From assembly GCA_002245135.1 (NCBI GenBank), contig NGBS01000295.1:1-64000 (forward strand): DNA of 64,000 bases. Direction: 5' to 3'. This DNA comes from Proteromonas lacertae (taxonomy: Eukaryota > Sar > Bigyra > Opalinata > Proteromonadidae). The notes below the pieces were generated by a model. It did no database searches. It was not told the DNA's origin and was given only the letters and a program-made list of their open reading frames with translations. Made by a program: the position numbers and the translations under genes. This document shows, piece after piece, positions 11,253-25,675 of the stretch (the first letter of the stretch is position 1; each line of letters begins with the position of its first letter).

Positions 11253-13133
11253 TTAGTTTCTTAAATATTCATAAAACATGAAACTTAGTATATCTTTATA
11301 ATATATTAATTTTGGGTGATCTATAATATCATTTGCTTTCTTTGATATTTTCTTATATAATGAAATGGCAAAATCTTTATTCTTATTGCATTCCAACAAT
11401 AAATCTTCAATAATATCATTGTTAACACTCTCGGCATTATCTAAGTAATCTAATATATTATCTACATTATTGTTGACATTGATATGTTTAAATAAATTTT
11501 CATTAAAAGGTTCAATAGTAATACCAATTCTTCCTTTTGATAAATAAGGTGTCAATTCTATATTTGATAGATCATTTTCATTTTTTGCAATATTAATTAC
11601 TTTAGGTCCATTTTGAATGGGACAAACTGCATAATACTTTGTTTTATTGCTCCTTATAATAATCTTTATTTTGCTATTTTGTGGTATATTTTTTATTGGT
11701 CCAAAATTTAAACATTTTTTATGATATTTACTATCGTTTATTATCTGTTTTGCTTTCTCTGTTAGAATTGTATGATCATTATTTATAATTATTGCTTTTA
11801 TTCGAATAACTTTTGACTCTGGATGATAAATAAGAACTTCTCCTATATTGATTATTAAATTTTCACTGTTATTTGCCTTTTCAATTTCATTAGATAATTC
11901 ATCAATTCTTTCAGTTAAATATTCAACCAGATAACTGTTAATATTATTATAATTAAATGTTTCACCAGCAAAATTTTGATATAATGCAACAACTTTATTT
12001 TCTGAATTTAGTATAGGATAAGTTGTAACATACACTCCATCAACAAAATATCTGCTTTCATTTTGAATTTCCCACAAATTTGAAGAGTAGTATTCTAATG
12101 GAAATTGGACATTATTATTCTAACAAATATATAAGAGATAGCAGTTAATTATACATATTGTTTTAATGTAATACCAGATTTAAATGTTAATGACAAACCT
12201 AAACATTGAGTTTTGATAATAATATATTTAAAAAGTTTATTAATTTTGTTTCTTGACAAATCATTAATATCTAATATGCTAGACAGTGATATTTTTATGT
12301 CTTCAACAGATGAAGTTTGTGTTATTGTAGATAATATCTTTGGATACCTATGTATGTTAAAGTAGTTACTGAATATTATTGTTTTATTAAGATCATTCTA
12401 AATAGATTAATTATAAATAAAACTAATACATATATATCACTTGTTTCTATATTATCCATATGAAATTCATATATAGTAGAATCACATATTGATATATAAT
12501 TATTTTTATCAGGAAATAGTAATTCTCCAGAATTATATAAATAATTAAATGTTTGACCTACATAAATTAGATAAATACATCAAATACTTTTTATTTGACC
12601 TTCTTTAAGTAAGTGTATTGTGTTTACTTTGAATGGTACTCTAAGTATTTATATAATATTTATGTCAATGATACTTATAGCCCTTTTTGTATGTTGCTTT
12701 ATGTATGAATGGAATTATTTGTTCCATATTTATATATCTATCAAAATAATGATGACATTTAAAAAATAAAAGATCATCATCCTCATTCTCACTTGAATTA
12801 ATACTTGATATACTAAAATTACTTTTAACTGAAGATATAAAAGAATTTTCATCTAAAAGCTCTAATGTGATTATAATTTTAAATAATAATATTAGTTATA
12901 CCGATATCTAAATTAGAATTTTTAATCCCCTTCTTTTCTTCGCTTTCAGCAATTTCTTGTATATCTTCATCACATTCTTTCATATCTATACCATATTTAT
13001 ATATATTTATACTGTTAACTGAAGTATTTCTTTTAATCAGCACTCTGTTTAGAATTTTATTAGAAAAACAATAACTTATCAATATAATTTTATTAAAAAA
13101 TAAATATAAATTATAAAATAGAGTGACTATCAT
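11253..13133 (-). CDS. Unrecognised six-exon protein (569 aa)
   Basis: Exons 12902-13133, 12675-12861, 12588-12640, 12430-12557, 12155-12397 and 11253-12119 join in frame through introns of 40, 34, 30, 32 and 35 nt, giving 569 residues. The start at 13133 (MIVTLFYNLYLFFNK) is the first ATG in the frame; a later one (MKECDEDIQEI) would remove the hydrophobic stretch. Two segments, QTFNYLYNSGELL and ETFNYNNINSYLVEYL, look like a repeated motif about 180 residues apart. The rest is Asn/Lys/Ile-rich with an acidic N-terminal region. No domain recognised. The tRNA-Glu gene lies 90 nt upstream on the other strand. Confidence 0.6.
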
Positions 13134-13221
13134 AAGTTCCAATTAGAAATTTTATAGACCTTTCATATATAGAAATACAATTAGTTTTATAAATGCTATT
13201 TCAAAATAAATTTAATAGCAA

Positions 13222-13294
13222 TCCCATGTAGTCTAGGTGGTTAGGACGGCTGGCTTTCACCCAGCCGACCCGGGTTCGAGTCCCGGCATGGGAA
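13222..13294 (+). tRNA. trnE-UUC: tRNA-Glu (anticodon TTC)
   Basis: The acceptor arms TCCCATG and CATGGGA pair perfectly over 7 bp, with discriminator A at 13294. The anticodon stem GCTGG/CCAGC encloses loop CTTTCAC, giving anticodon TTC (Glu). The T arm CCGGG-TTCGAGT-CCCGG is complete and forms box B; box A (TAGTCTAGGTGG) is present. No intron. A short T-run (TTTTT) follows within 10 nt and can serve as the RNA polymerase III terminator. Confidence 0.97.
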
Positions 13295-13548
13295 TTAATT
13301 TTTCATTCATTCATTATCATGCTCTATACGGCAATTGATTCTATCATTTTTTTCTTCGATTAAACTAAAAGCATTACAACAGTAATGTGACAAATTAATT
13401 AGAACATACAAAAATTAATCATATATAAACAAGATTTAATTATATAAAGCACAAAGAAAATATTGAATATTGCATAAAAAATAAAAAAGAAAGTGTGGAT
13501 CAAAATAAAAACTTCTAAAAACACATTCTTAATTAAAAAAATAGATTA

Positions 13549-13803
13549 TTAATTACTCTTATAATAATTCTTGAATAAAGCTATTAGATCAGCTGCACCA
13601 TATTTTTCTGAATAAATGTATTTCTCCATTTCATTTGGTGCTACACGCAACAATGACACATTCTTCATAATATCAGTAAAATGAGTCTCTTGTAATTCTA
13701 AAAATTGCCCAATCATAACGTTATTCAAATAATGTAAAGGTAAAAATCGTAGTGATTGTTCATATAACGATTCTATCATATCAATGGAATATATAGATAA
13801 CAT
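13549..13803 (-). CDS. Small hypothetical protein or orphan last exon (84 aa)
   Basis: An open frame from ATG at 13803 to the stop at 13549, downstream of the CARMIL-like gene on the same strand. The protein (MLSIYSIDMIESLYEQ... to ALFKNYYKSN) has alternating hydrophobic and charged residues that suggest helices. I tried to splice it to the CARMIL-like gene and found no AG acceptor in a compatible phase. It is either an independent small gene, a fragment, or chance. Not recognised. Confidence 0.35.
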   Translation of the reverse strand: MLSIYSIDMIESLYEQSLRFLPLHYLNNVMIGQFLELQETHFTDIMKNVSLLRVAPNEMEKYIYSEKYGAADLIALFKNYYKSN

Positions 13804-13962
13804 ATCAGCGGGGTATGAAGGATATTAATTGCTTTAATTTAATATGTATGTGAGATGAGTGATAGATCTAGTGCTGATGTAGATATAAAACAAATTTTCA
13901 TAAAGAAATGAATTATGTTAAAATATGTATATATTTACATTTCCACCTGTATATAATCTTTA

Positions 13963-15503
13963 TTACGTATTACCTAACCATATTCTTACATCATTCAATA
14001 TGTGATATATTTGATCAACCAAATTCTTGGCTGCTTGGACATCAGAAGGAGTTAAGGGTTTTAATACTTCAGGCATTAAATCAACATTGCCTAATTCAAT
14101 AATAGAGTGATTTGTTTGTAATAAATTTCTAATTGACTCTAATGCTAAATATGTGTAAGGATTACTCCCAATATACATCTCTCTAAGTGTATTATTGTAT
14201 TGCAATGATTCACATAATGTAATAATGTCATTGTCAACTAATTTACAGAATTGTAAATTCAACTTCCTTAATGTCACACATTGAGCAACAGATGTAGATA
14301 ACATTTGAATATTCAATCCAATACAATGAGATAAATTCAATTCTTCAAATATTGAACTAAATGACAAAAATGTAACTAATGCTGTACTAGTATGACCTTT
14401 TTCACCATCATTAATCGAATCGCTGAAATTAATACATTTTATCAAACAATCATTGTTATGACTTAAACTATCCAATATTCCACTAGCATAATAATCACCA
14501 TATTTACATCCTGATATTGATATTGATGTTATACTACAACTATAACGAAGTAAACTAATAAAATTACTTGAAAACATTTCTATTCAATAATATAGTAATA
14601 ATAAAATAAAAATATTTGTTTATATACCATCAACATTATTATTAGAAATATCAATTACTGTTTCTCTTAAATTTGGATTGAATATAAATGAAGCAATTAT
14701 TTGTTCTAACGATTCTAAATCAATCTAATATCATTATATATATACATATATACTTTCATATTCTTCAATATTAATGTAGTGATTTTTGTACATTGACTTA
14801 TTTCCTTACAAAAACGTTCAACTTCTAAATCAGTCAATTTCATATACGAAATATCAATTTTTGTAATCTTTGATAATGGATTTGTAATAATTTTACATAT
14901 TGCTTTTGAGTCAATAAGAGAATCAGCTAAACATAATGATGTTAATGGTAATCTATAATTATTTATTAATATTTGTATATACTTCACATTTTCATTATGT
15001 AACCACGAATAAAATCTATTTTGAGTATCAGTAAGAAATTTATTTCCTGATAATGATAGACTTTCAACAGTTGTACTAAATACTATATTCTGTTTAATTG
15101 CTAAAAAGAATTGAGGAATATCTCTAGACAATAATTATATTATTATACAATGAACAATAATCAAGTGCGAAATGTTTAATTGGAGGAATATCTTTTGCGA
15201 TTGTTTGCTATAAAATACAGTAATATATTAAAGATAATGAAATATACTGACAATTCTTTTGTATGTAGATTTGTATGTAATATTGAGAATGTATCAAACG
15301 GAAGTGATAAATTATTATATCTTTTATGAATAGATAAGAAACAATTATGAATATCAGCATATGTAAATGGGACAGTATTAAGTTCAATTGATATTAATTT
15401 CTCATTTGTTTGAAGTGTTTGTGTTAATTGTGATAATATTGCATTATGCTCACGAATTAATACACTATGACAGTCAATTATTAATTTATTAAACCAACTA
15501 TTT

Positions 15504-15540
<37 letters not shown>

Positions 15541-16346
15541 TTTCATACTGAGTGTATATCTTCAATACTCTACAAACAGCTAAAACTAATCCTTCTGTTA
15601 ATTCACATGGTATTAAACTAACATTTATTGTCTTATTTCCTCTTACTGTACATTGTATTAAATATTCTATTAATTTTCTTGGATGCGAAACACCAAATTG
15701 ATATCCAATTGCTAAGATTCTATTGAAATAATAACAATATAAAAATACGTTTGAATATAATGATCAATATCTGTTTCTTTTGTTCTATCTAACAGTGCAT
15801 TATCTTGTTTTAACATTAAATCAAGTTTTACATCATTTGAAGGGAGATTTATTTGACATCTTTCGGTTCTTGAAAAGAGAACAGAGTATTTATTATAATT
15901 GGCTAAGAATTTGGCTAATATTATATCAATATATCTTGAAAACACAGATATCTTCCATGTATCGAATATAAACTCTATTGTTGAACCATTCTTTTTCGTT
16001 ATATTTGTCAAATTATATATATGTCCTTTGTGACAGATCTATTAGCGACATATACTATCATTATAATAATACAGTAGTTTTAAATTTTCCGAACTTAAAT
16101 GAATATATATGGAAGGAAGTCAGAACTAATACTCTTGATTCATAATAATTTTTCTTTCTCCTATATTTATATACTTCAATATATGATACTTGTGTAGTTT
16201 TGTCACATAATCCATATATAAAATTTTTTCATCTTCGTTTTCTACCAGTTTTGTTATATAGTCTATAATAATTATAAGCATTTAATTAAAATAATACCAG
16301 CATGTTGTTTTTCAAGAGCATCTGGGTGTAAAACAGGTATACTCAT
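13963..16346 (-). CDS. CARMIL-like actin regulator: PH-like domain plus leucine-rich repeats
   Basis: Ten exons separated by introns of 35, 29, 34, 29, 51, 40, 25, 29 and 48 nt join into 687 residues. Exons: 16298-16346, 16190-16262, 16073-16160, 15749-16038, 15549-15719, 15248-15497, 15149-15207, 14754-15123, 14628-14724, 13963-14579. Residues about 45-120 (ESRVLVLTSFHIYSFKFGK onward) resemble the N-terminal PH domain of CARMIL proteins. RNI-type LRRs follow (VESLSLSGNKFL, KITKIDISYMKLTDLE, FEELNLSHC, LRKLNLQFCKLVDNDII). CARMILs bind and uncouple capping protein from actin filaments at the plasma membrane. Here the protein ends just after the LRRs, so the C-terminal capping-protein-binding region is missing. 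An alternative end using a 27-nt intron would stop near 13922. Confidence 0.6.
15503..15541. repeat. (TAA)n microsatellite inside an intron
   Basis: About a dozen TAA/ATA triplets fill most of intron 5 (15498-15548, 51 nt) of the CARMIL-like gene. They explain why this intron is longer than its neighbours. Likely length-variable between strains. Confidence 0.8.
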
Positions 16347-16486
16347 CAATAAAAACAATTTTTAAATCTTTGAAACTCAAGCTTATTGGCTTGTTACTTT
16401 TTTCTGTTATTCTGTATTTATCAACAACAAAAACAAATATATCAAATAATCATCTCCAATAATAATATTTAGTCAAATACTGTAAT

Positions 16487-19400
16487 TTACTTACTTGCTT
16501 TCTTACTTTTACATCTCATTATCATAACAATTGCTACACCAACAATTATACCTCCACCAATAACACATCCAATTACAATTCCAGTTATTGCACCAGAATT
16601 TGTACTGCATTCATCAATTTCAGGAAACCATCTTGCTTTTTCATTATCAATCAATTTACATTCACGAGATTTATACCCAGAACTCATTCCTTCACATTTT
16701 TTTAATCCCAACTTTCCTACTGGAGTTTCTGGATAACCATCTTCAGCTTTACAAGATAATGGTTTAAATTCTACTTTCATTTTCACACTTGTTTCTTTAA
16801 CACCATCAGATACAGTAAATGTATATTCTTGAAGACTTTGAGCACTTTGAACCATTCCAGTTATTAATCCTGTTGTTGGATTTAATTCTAATCCTTCTGG
16901 TAATGCTATTAAAAAAATATATAAATGAAGAATATTATTATATACGAGGAGTTACTTTATATTCTAAGTTTTCTCCAACTGCATCAAATAATACAACATT
17001 TATTAATCCTGAAGATGAGTATGAAACAGAAACACTTACAACTCCATCACCATCAGTTGTACTATCATCTGGTATAATGATTACTGGCTTTTCAGGCATA
17101 ACAACTGTGATTCTAATATTAGCATTGGCTGTTCTACTACCTGTTATTGTTAAATGATATTCTTTTTCATTCATTCCACTTTGAGCATATCCAGATAAAA
17201 GTCCTGTTTTTACATCTAATGATAATTTGAATGGTAAATCTATTTAAATTAAAATAAAATAAAGAAATTAATACTTGGTGTAATTATATAAGTTAGATTC
17301 TTACCAGTTACATTTAACAGTTCTTTATTATCCATCTTATCACCAGCTGTAATTATTATACTACCAGGATTAGAGATAATAATTGGATAATCTGATATTG
17401 TCACTGATATTTTGATATCTCTTTCAGCTACTTTTTCTGTATCATTTGTAAAACATTTCACTTTATATGATGTTTCAGCTATCTCTCTCATTGTTGTCTT
17501 TCCTTTTAACATTCCATTTTCAAATGATATACCTTCTGGTAATTTACCAACTAATTCATATTTTATATCTTTACCATAACATTTAATTATTTCATTTAAT
17601 TCATAATTTTCAAAATAATATAATTCTACATTTGGACTAAATCTAGCGACTATTGGAAAATCAGAAATTGAAAATTTCACTTTGACAGAATATTCTACAA
17701 ATCCATTTGAATTACTTGCTTTTACACTGATTTCAACTGTCTCTTCTCTAAAATATTGACCAAATAATGTTCCTGTTTCACTATTAAGATGGATTCCATC
17801 AGGTAGTGTTTCAACTTCATTATAAACAACATTTTCTCCAACTATTTTTGAGAATACTATATCTTTGAAATTATCACCTACATAAAGATCTATAGTTTCA
17901 TTCAAATAAAACAAATATGGTTTATTTGAAGCAACTACTTCTAATTGCATCTTTATATCCACATCTCCATTTTCACTCTTAGCTGTAATTGTATATTCTT
18001 GTTTTGGAGTTACTTCAAGTGGTCTTCCTTGTAATTTTCCATTTGAATCAACTGTTATACCATTAATAGTTGGATTAATTGTATATTCAGTAATACTACC
18101 AAATACTGTGAATAAAACTAAATCCTTCACTGTATCTCCTGTGGTAAATGAATATTCACTTTCTTGATATGATACTATTGGTTTTTCTTTACAATTACTT
18201 GATAATTCCTCCCATTTTGGTTCAAAACCATTTGGACAATATAATACTCTTTTTCCAGAATCACATTCCTTTGTCACTATTGAATTTGAATATGTTTCTT
18301 CAACTACACCTGCTATTGCTGCACATTTTGTAACAGGACATATCATATATTGAATTTCTCTAATATTCATAAAATACATTACAGGTTTACCTTCAGTTAA
18401 ACTTCCTACATATTCAGGAGTTGTAGTTTTAATTTTTGACATAATAGTTGTTTTCTCTTCATACAAATTTGATTTAATTGTTGGATATTCTGTTGAACCA
18501 TATTTGATGTTTATATAATCATCACTTGTCTTATGTAAAACATCAGTAGTTTTATCATCATATGTTGTGTAACTTACATCCATCTTCTTAGGATATGTAG
18601 TAGTATCAGTAATTAAATTGAATTGATTAAATGTTCCATAAGTATTTTCAGGGAATGACACTTCAACATATGGAATAACAGTGTCTTTATCTGCTTTTGG
18701 AACTTCATGCTGCCAAAATGTGTTAACTTTATCATCAAAAGCTTTAGTAGCTTTATTAAGCCTTTGTTCAGCAGATTTATCAGTCACTGTAGTATATTGA
18801 TTCAAATGAAGACAATCATCAGTAGCTAATAATAATAAATAATAGTGATATTATATATTAATACCATCCTTTAGTAATAATTTTGCCATTGAATTAACTT
18901 GTGGTTCGCCTTCTTCATTATTTAATCTATGTAATTCAATTGCTATTGTATTTGGATTTGTTTTTATTAAATTTGATGGAATTATTAGTGATATATCTTT
19001 TAAAGTATCAAATCCTTTATCTGCAAATGTATCAGCAGTTATTTCACTTCTATTATTATTATTATATATATATATATATATATAATATTAATATATAATA
19101 CTCTGGCAAATTTCTACGATATATTTTTTCTCCATTTATATATAAGATAATTCCACTTTTATGACCAACATTTAGTTTTAAAGCAATTTCTTTGCTTAAA
19201 TCTGGGAAATCTTTAATAAGTCTTAGATAAACAGCTGTTGTTGAATAATCTGGTAATTCCAATAATTTATATTCAGTCCAACTCTTTTTAGCAGTTTTAC
19301 TATTCCATCCTTCAGAATAAGTTGTTGAATATTCCCACTTGTCTGATAGAAAATACAAATAAGTAACTATAATATAGAATATATAGATTATAAAAAATAT

Positions 19401-22400
19401 ACAATCATATTCTTTCATAACTTCGTGAGTTTTCCAATCCAATGCAATTGTATCTAATTTCACATGTCCTTGATATGTTTCAATATTCATACAATAACCA
19501 CCACTAACTATATCTGCACTTATTACTTTTGATTTATATTTATCTTGTGCCAAACACATACTTATTTCATGTTGTTCATTTCCATCAAATGAAAATTGAC
19601 TTATACTATAGATTTCTTCTTCTTTGCTATTCTTAAGTGAATATTCTATGCAAGATCCTACAGTAGCTGTTTTTACTTTAATTCTGTATAGTATCTTGTT
19701 TTCATTACTACATTCAGTTGTTATATTGGATGAAATTACTTCTAACTTCAAAGTTGTTTTATATTCTCCTGCATTATTTGATGCTGTTATTGTATATTCA
19801 GTTAATGGAAATACAGCTGTTGTTTTACCATATATTCTTCCATTTGTCGTATTAAATACCAAACCATCAGGTAATTTCTTATCTATTGTTGCTTTTTCAA
19901 AATAAACTTCTGATTTTGGTGCTATATAAACATCTTGATCAATATAGAGTTTATGGGATGATGGGTTATATGAGATAATAGGTTTTGATATTTCAAAATT
20001 CAATATATATTTCATAGTATTTTGATTTATGGAGGTGAAATGAACCATTTTCATCCCATTCAAATAGAAATCAGTTACCATTGTCTCATGATTATTAAAT
20101 TCTGTAGATATGGCTGAAATTTGTAATATATATTTTCCTGGAACGAAACAGATAGAACGTTGATATGGAAGATCATTTTTCTGATTATATCCTCCAACAT
20201 TTAACTCATATTCCACGAAAAATATTGTATCTTTAACATCTTTGAATTTAATATTTATTGATGAGAATTGTTTATCCCATGTTGAATCAGTTATATGATA
20301 CATCATTACTTCTCCATCTGCACATCCATTTACAACATAAAATAAAACTGATTCAATGATTTGATCATTTTCTGTTACACCTTTCGCTGTTATTTTAAGG
20401 GATAATCCATTAGCTATACTTCTAGGAAATGCTGTTAAAGTAAATATCTCATTGTCATATGAAAATCCTGGCGGTAATGACTCAAATGAATATGAAATTG
20501 CTATTCCATTTTCAGTTGATAACAAAAATTGTTCTCTTAAACCTAAAGTCAATCTTAATTCAGTTGATTTTTCACCAGTCTTTATATTGGTAAAATAAAT
20601 TCCATTAACTTTTAAAGTGCCTTGAATTGTGATATAAATTGTTGATGTGTAGGTCTTATCATCACTTGAAGTTGCTATTACATTGTATTTTTGTAAAGTA
20701 ATTCCTTTAGCTCCTTCTGCTGGAATTCCTGTAATCATACCACTGTTCTTATTGATTGATAATCCTTGTGGTAAATCAATATCTGTTTTAAATGATTTAA
20801 ATGTAATTTCATTGATATATTTCTTAACTATATTTTCATTAATTGCTAAACCAACTGTATATGTAGCTATTGGAGTTTCATATTCAAATATTTCATTGTT
20901 TGGAACATAATAATACATGGAATCTGGTACTAATTCGAATTTTTCTCCACCTTTCTTCTTATATTCTAAAGCAATACCACTTGGTCCATTCTGTTGAACA
21001 TACATAATCTTTAAATTGTATGAGTCATCATTTAATGTAAATACACCTTGAGCTGATGTATAATTGTGACATCCACTGTTATCTACTACCAACTCATTAT
21101 TGATATATAACCAACTAGCATCACTGGATGATAATTGAAACTCATATTCGCCTGCATCAGCTGCTTTATTTATTCTTATATAACCTTCCCAATAAACTGC
21201 AAAATCTTGATAAAAATCTTTTCCTAAACCAGCCCATAATATCTGTTTCTCACTTAATTCATGATTTGGATTCTTTTCTATTCTTGCGACTTCTGTTTCA
21301 GTATTACTCATTGATGTATCATACGGAGTATTACATTTTCTATCAAATGATGATATTTTCAAATAATATCCAACAATTCCATTGAATTTATGTTCTATTA
21401 GTATTTACATAAAAAACTATTATAATATACCTGTAACCCTTAAGGTGAATGTGACTGTATTAGTAATAGAATACTTATTTGAACATGTAAGGTGATAGGT
21501 TTTTGGAATTTCTAATTGTTCTTGTGGATTTCCTGAAATAGAATTCTTTTTAAGTTCTAAACCATTAGGAAGCGTTTCACCATCATTAAACTTACAGGTA
21601 TAATCTTCTGAACCAGTTATTCTGAAATTAACTGTAGAAACAGCATCATACAATAACACAAACTCTGATTTCTCCATTAATAAATCATAAACTGGATGAG
21701 CTTCAGAATCATCTATTAAATAGATAATATATTTAATATGTATATACGAGTTGTGAATGATATTACTGATGGAGATTCATCACCTGGCTTTTTATATAAG
21801 AAATTGAATATCCAAGAACAAGTGTTTTTATTATGTGGTATAAAAGAGAAAAGTTGAATATAAACTACATGTTCGCCTGCTGATAAATCTACACTAATAT
21901 TCTTTCTTACTGTATTAGCAACACATTCTTCAGTGTATAATTTGGGTATATCTAAATCATCTATAAATACTTTAATAATCATTCCTTCACTTATTGTAGC
22001 AATAAATTCATATTTTCCTGCATTATCAATGTCAATATGACCTTCAAATTCAGCTGTAAATGAATAAACCTCACTTGCAGTAATACCTAATTTCTTATAC
22101 CAAGTATAATAATATGAATCAGCTGCATCTAAACCAGATAAATCTGGTATAATTTTACTGTATGATTCTCTAACTGTAACATCAATGTTATTATCATCAC
22201 ATTTCTTTTCATCTAAGGTATTAAATTTAACCCATACTCCATTTTTATCTTCAGCATTAACATGTTTTAATAATATTGTAGTTGTTTTAACACCAGCACC
22301 ATTAGTTGCTTTAACTGTCAATGTCACATCCATATCTTCATGATAATTAGTAAAAGAAAGTATTCCTGTTTTGGAATCTATGGTAATACCTTTAGCTGAA

Positions 22401-22748
22401 GAAGGATCTCTCACAATGTCATATAAAACAGGTTGACCATCAGCCTTACATGTGAATTGCTTGTTAAATACACCAGAAATGCTTAATTCAGTAATACCAC
22501 AGTCAACATATGATGGAGCAATTACATCATTTGCCATTTTTGATGTCTTTTTATATTCATATCCATTTCTATGTTCTAAATCACTGGAATGAGAATTTGC
22601 AACACCTGCATAAACTTTTCTCAAGTAGTAATTGCCATGAACTGCTGTTGCTGTTGCAACTTGTCCAACTACAACACAGATAGCTATATTATAGATAAAT
22701 AGTTACTATACTGAGTAATAATTCAAGATAGAATGAATAATAATTCAT
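16487..22748 (-). CDS. Large modular surface protein with PA14 and putative-Ig repeats (1978 aa)
   Basis: Exons: 22712-22748, 21748-22683, 21431-21712, 19403-21394, 19102-19342, 18865-19049, 17275-18825, 16946-17239, 16487-16905. The introns are 28, 35, 36, 60, 52, 39, 35 and 40 nt, and the joined frame is exact. The start MNYYSFYLELLLTICVVVG is a signal peptide. Then come a PA14-like domain (about 22.3-21.8 kb), putative-Ig repeats with the LPxGLxxxxxxGxIxGxP pattern and a second PA14 (GIVGYYLKISSFD, YWEGYI). Two two-cysteine modules, a jelly-roll starting WEYSTTYSEGW, an F5/8-like region, more Ig repeats and a CCP-like cysteine module follow. The protein ends with one membrane helix (GAITGIVIGCVIGGGIIVGV) and a short basic tail. 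PA14 and F5/8 domains usually bind carbohydrate, so a cell-surface adhesin or glycan sensor is inferred. It is a paralogue of the 34175-46315 gene. Confidence 0.85.
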
Positions 22749-23389
22749 GTTATATTTTGGCGTGTTTAGGGGGTAAAGAATAACTTCTTCATTCAAAATA
22801 ATTGAATGTTTAAATTCTACCCATTATTTTTACTATATTGCGATATTTATACAGTTCATTGTGGCATAATATACATAATATTAAATACTCCACTTTATTT
22901 GACTAAATGAAATTCTTATTTAATTTACACAAAGTAAATAAGCCTAAATACCAATTCATTAAACAATAATGATTTGCGTAACATCTATTTCAAAAATTAC
23001 ATCTAAAAATTATAGTCGTTTCACAATTAAAATTTTGTTAATAATTCTTATTCAACTTTACTTATTCATTATAAAAATATACAACTCAACAATTTGTATT
23101 GAATCTTCTTTTTAATCAAACTATATTAATAAACTGAAACAAATTCAAACATGTCACAAGACAATTCAATTATCACATATATATCTTATCTTTCTAACAT
23201 TTTCTGGTTTTGATTCAGTGGTTGTTATGAATTTTTCAGTTTATAGAATCGTTTGAAGAGTATTTACTATGTTTGTTTTTACTAATCGATAATTGATATG
23301 GTAAGTAATATTCTAATATATATTGTTAAGCTATTGAAGTAATATTTGATTTTTAATGTTCAAGCTTCATCCAAGTTTTTCTTCTTAAA
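22749..23389. promoter_or_regulatory. Divergent intergenic region between two surface-protein genes
   Basis: 641 nt of AT-rich sequence separate the start of the reverse PA14/Ig protein (22748) from the start of the forward glycine-rich membrane protein (23390). It must hold both promoters. No TATA-like or other motif stands out from the base composition, and no RNA gene was found. Confidence 0.5.
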
Positions 23390-25634
23390 ATGTTGTTTGT
23401 TGTGTTGTTTATATATTATGTGAGTTTTTGTTTTTGTAAAAAGGTAGATACTGATTTTTGCGATTCAGGCGATTTAAATAGTGAATGTATTGTTGAAAGT
23501 CCAAGAAATTTTGAAGATCACAATACATGCGATTTATCTGGTAAATGTACAATATCTGGTAATGGTACTTTAATATTCAAAGAGAATGGATGTTATACAT
23601 CTAATACTGGCAATATTACTGTGTATATAACTATGGGTAAAGTAATATTCCTGAAGAATTCATTTATTAATGTATAAATATATTTTTTAATTGAAAATAA
23701 AAGGCTTTAATTATATACATAAAGGCTAATGATTCTATTATCTTTGAAGAGAAATCTTATCTTAATGCTTCAAATAAAATACACAACTTTAATAGTATTT
23801 TTAAATAATTAATAAACTTTATAGAAACAATAAATGGCTTTTCTAATGGAGGATCAGGAGGTCAAGGATATAATTCATCCATACCAAGTTATTTTTACAT
23901 GGACACTTTTATAAATCCTAGTGGTTATACACTAATAGAAGATATAAAACTAGGAACAGGTTCAAATCAAAGCAGAGGAGGTGGTAATATTGTGTTAATA
24001 TCAAAACATTTAATATTAAATGGATCAATTTATAGTGATGGAGAAAATGCAAATATGAACGAAGAAAGTGGAGGGGGAAGTGGTGGATCAATATTGATAA
24101 TAACTGATGATTTATATGGTATTATAAATATAAATATATATATTTGTGGTTTAGTTACAATTGGTTTATTATCTGCAAAAGGTGGTGATGGTACATATGA
24201 TAAACAGAGGGATGTAAGTTTATATATATATATATTGTATAGTTTTTTTATGGAGGAGGTGGAGGAGGAAGAATAGCAATATATGTAAAGAATATAACCA
24301 GAAATGATAATTATGATGATAATTTTATAATGTAATATTATATTAATAATATATACTTATTATATATAGAAGAGGAGGTGTTGGTGTTACTCCATGTTCT
24401 ACTGGAGGTGCTGGTACATTATATTTTAAAGGAGAAAACGAATCGTTGTTATTAACAAGTAATAAGAAATATGAAACATATAGTGTTACTCCTATCAATC
24501 TAATTAGTGATAAACCATCTAATTTTACTATTAAAGATTATGCAAGTATTGTGATATAATAATTATTGTTTATTATTAATATAAATAGCTGTATATTCAT
24601 CAAAATTAGATTTTGATAAATCAAATGGTAATACTTCTCTAACAATAGTTCATAGTATTTTACTAATAGGTGATAAAGAGAATATAAATATTAATTTTGA
24701 TAATATATTTATAACTGATGTATATTCATCATTATATAATTATTAGACATCTTCTTTATATATTAATAAAGCTACTGTCAATTCAAAGAATTTCTATTTA
24801 GGTTCAAACAGTTATATCAGACTTAATATATCGTTAAGTATATTTTCAGATAAGCTTACTTCTGTTGGAAGGATATTAAATAGGAAAATGTATATGCTGT
24901 ATTTATTCATTGATAAATAGTGAAGGATCAAAATTGAAAATATATACACAAAGTGATATGGAATTGACAAATCAAATAAGAGTTGATTATATATATTTAA
25001 GTTCAAACACTAATATTTATCTCAATTCAGGTATATTCTATTATTATTGTATGTTTTCTTAAATAGTTTCAATAAATAGTGATTCATCAATTTGTACAAC
25101 AAAACCATTCAATGAATCATTATTTGTATATTATTAAAAACTATTGTTATATATTATAATTCAGCTTAAAAGTTATCTTAATAATCCAAGAAATATTGAT
25201 TATATTGATTATATTGATAATATATCATTATTCATGTATGCACCTTCAATATCATTGACTAAACAAAATGTATTGAATGGATCAATTATTCTTATAAATT
25301 CAGAAAGTTTAACCTCTTCAGATATTTTAATAATATCATCATCTGTATTATTTTGTATGTATATATATGTATATATAGGGATGTAAATCAATGGAAGGAA
25401 TTGGAGCTGGTAGAATATCTGAAGAAATTTCAAAGCCAAATGGAGGAGCTGGCTATGGTAGCTGTGGTACACAAGGTGAAAATGATGGTGGAGAAGGTGG
25501 AATAGAATATGGAGATTTAAAAAAACCATTATACACAGGAAGTGGAGGTGGATCAAGAACAACAACAGGAGGAAGAGGAGGTGGATTGATTTATATAAAT
25601 GCAACAAAAATATCAGTGAATGAAGAAAAATTGA

Positions 25635-25675
<41 letters not shown>

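Noticed and set aside
13549-13922. Splicing the 84-aa frame onto the CARMIL-like gene as its C-terminus
   Set aside because: No AG acceptor lies in a phase that reaches the frame; every tested junction hits a stop.
25345-25378. Frame break in the glycine-rich protein near 25.35 kb
   Set aside because: Using the donor at 25345 (TCT|GTATTATT) rather than the later GTATGT gives a 34-nt intron and keeps the frame intact.
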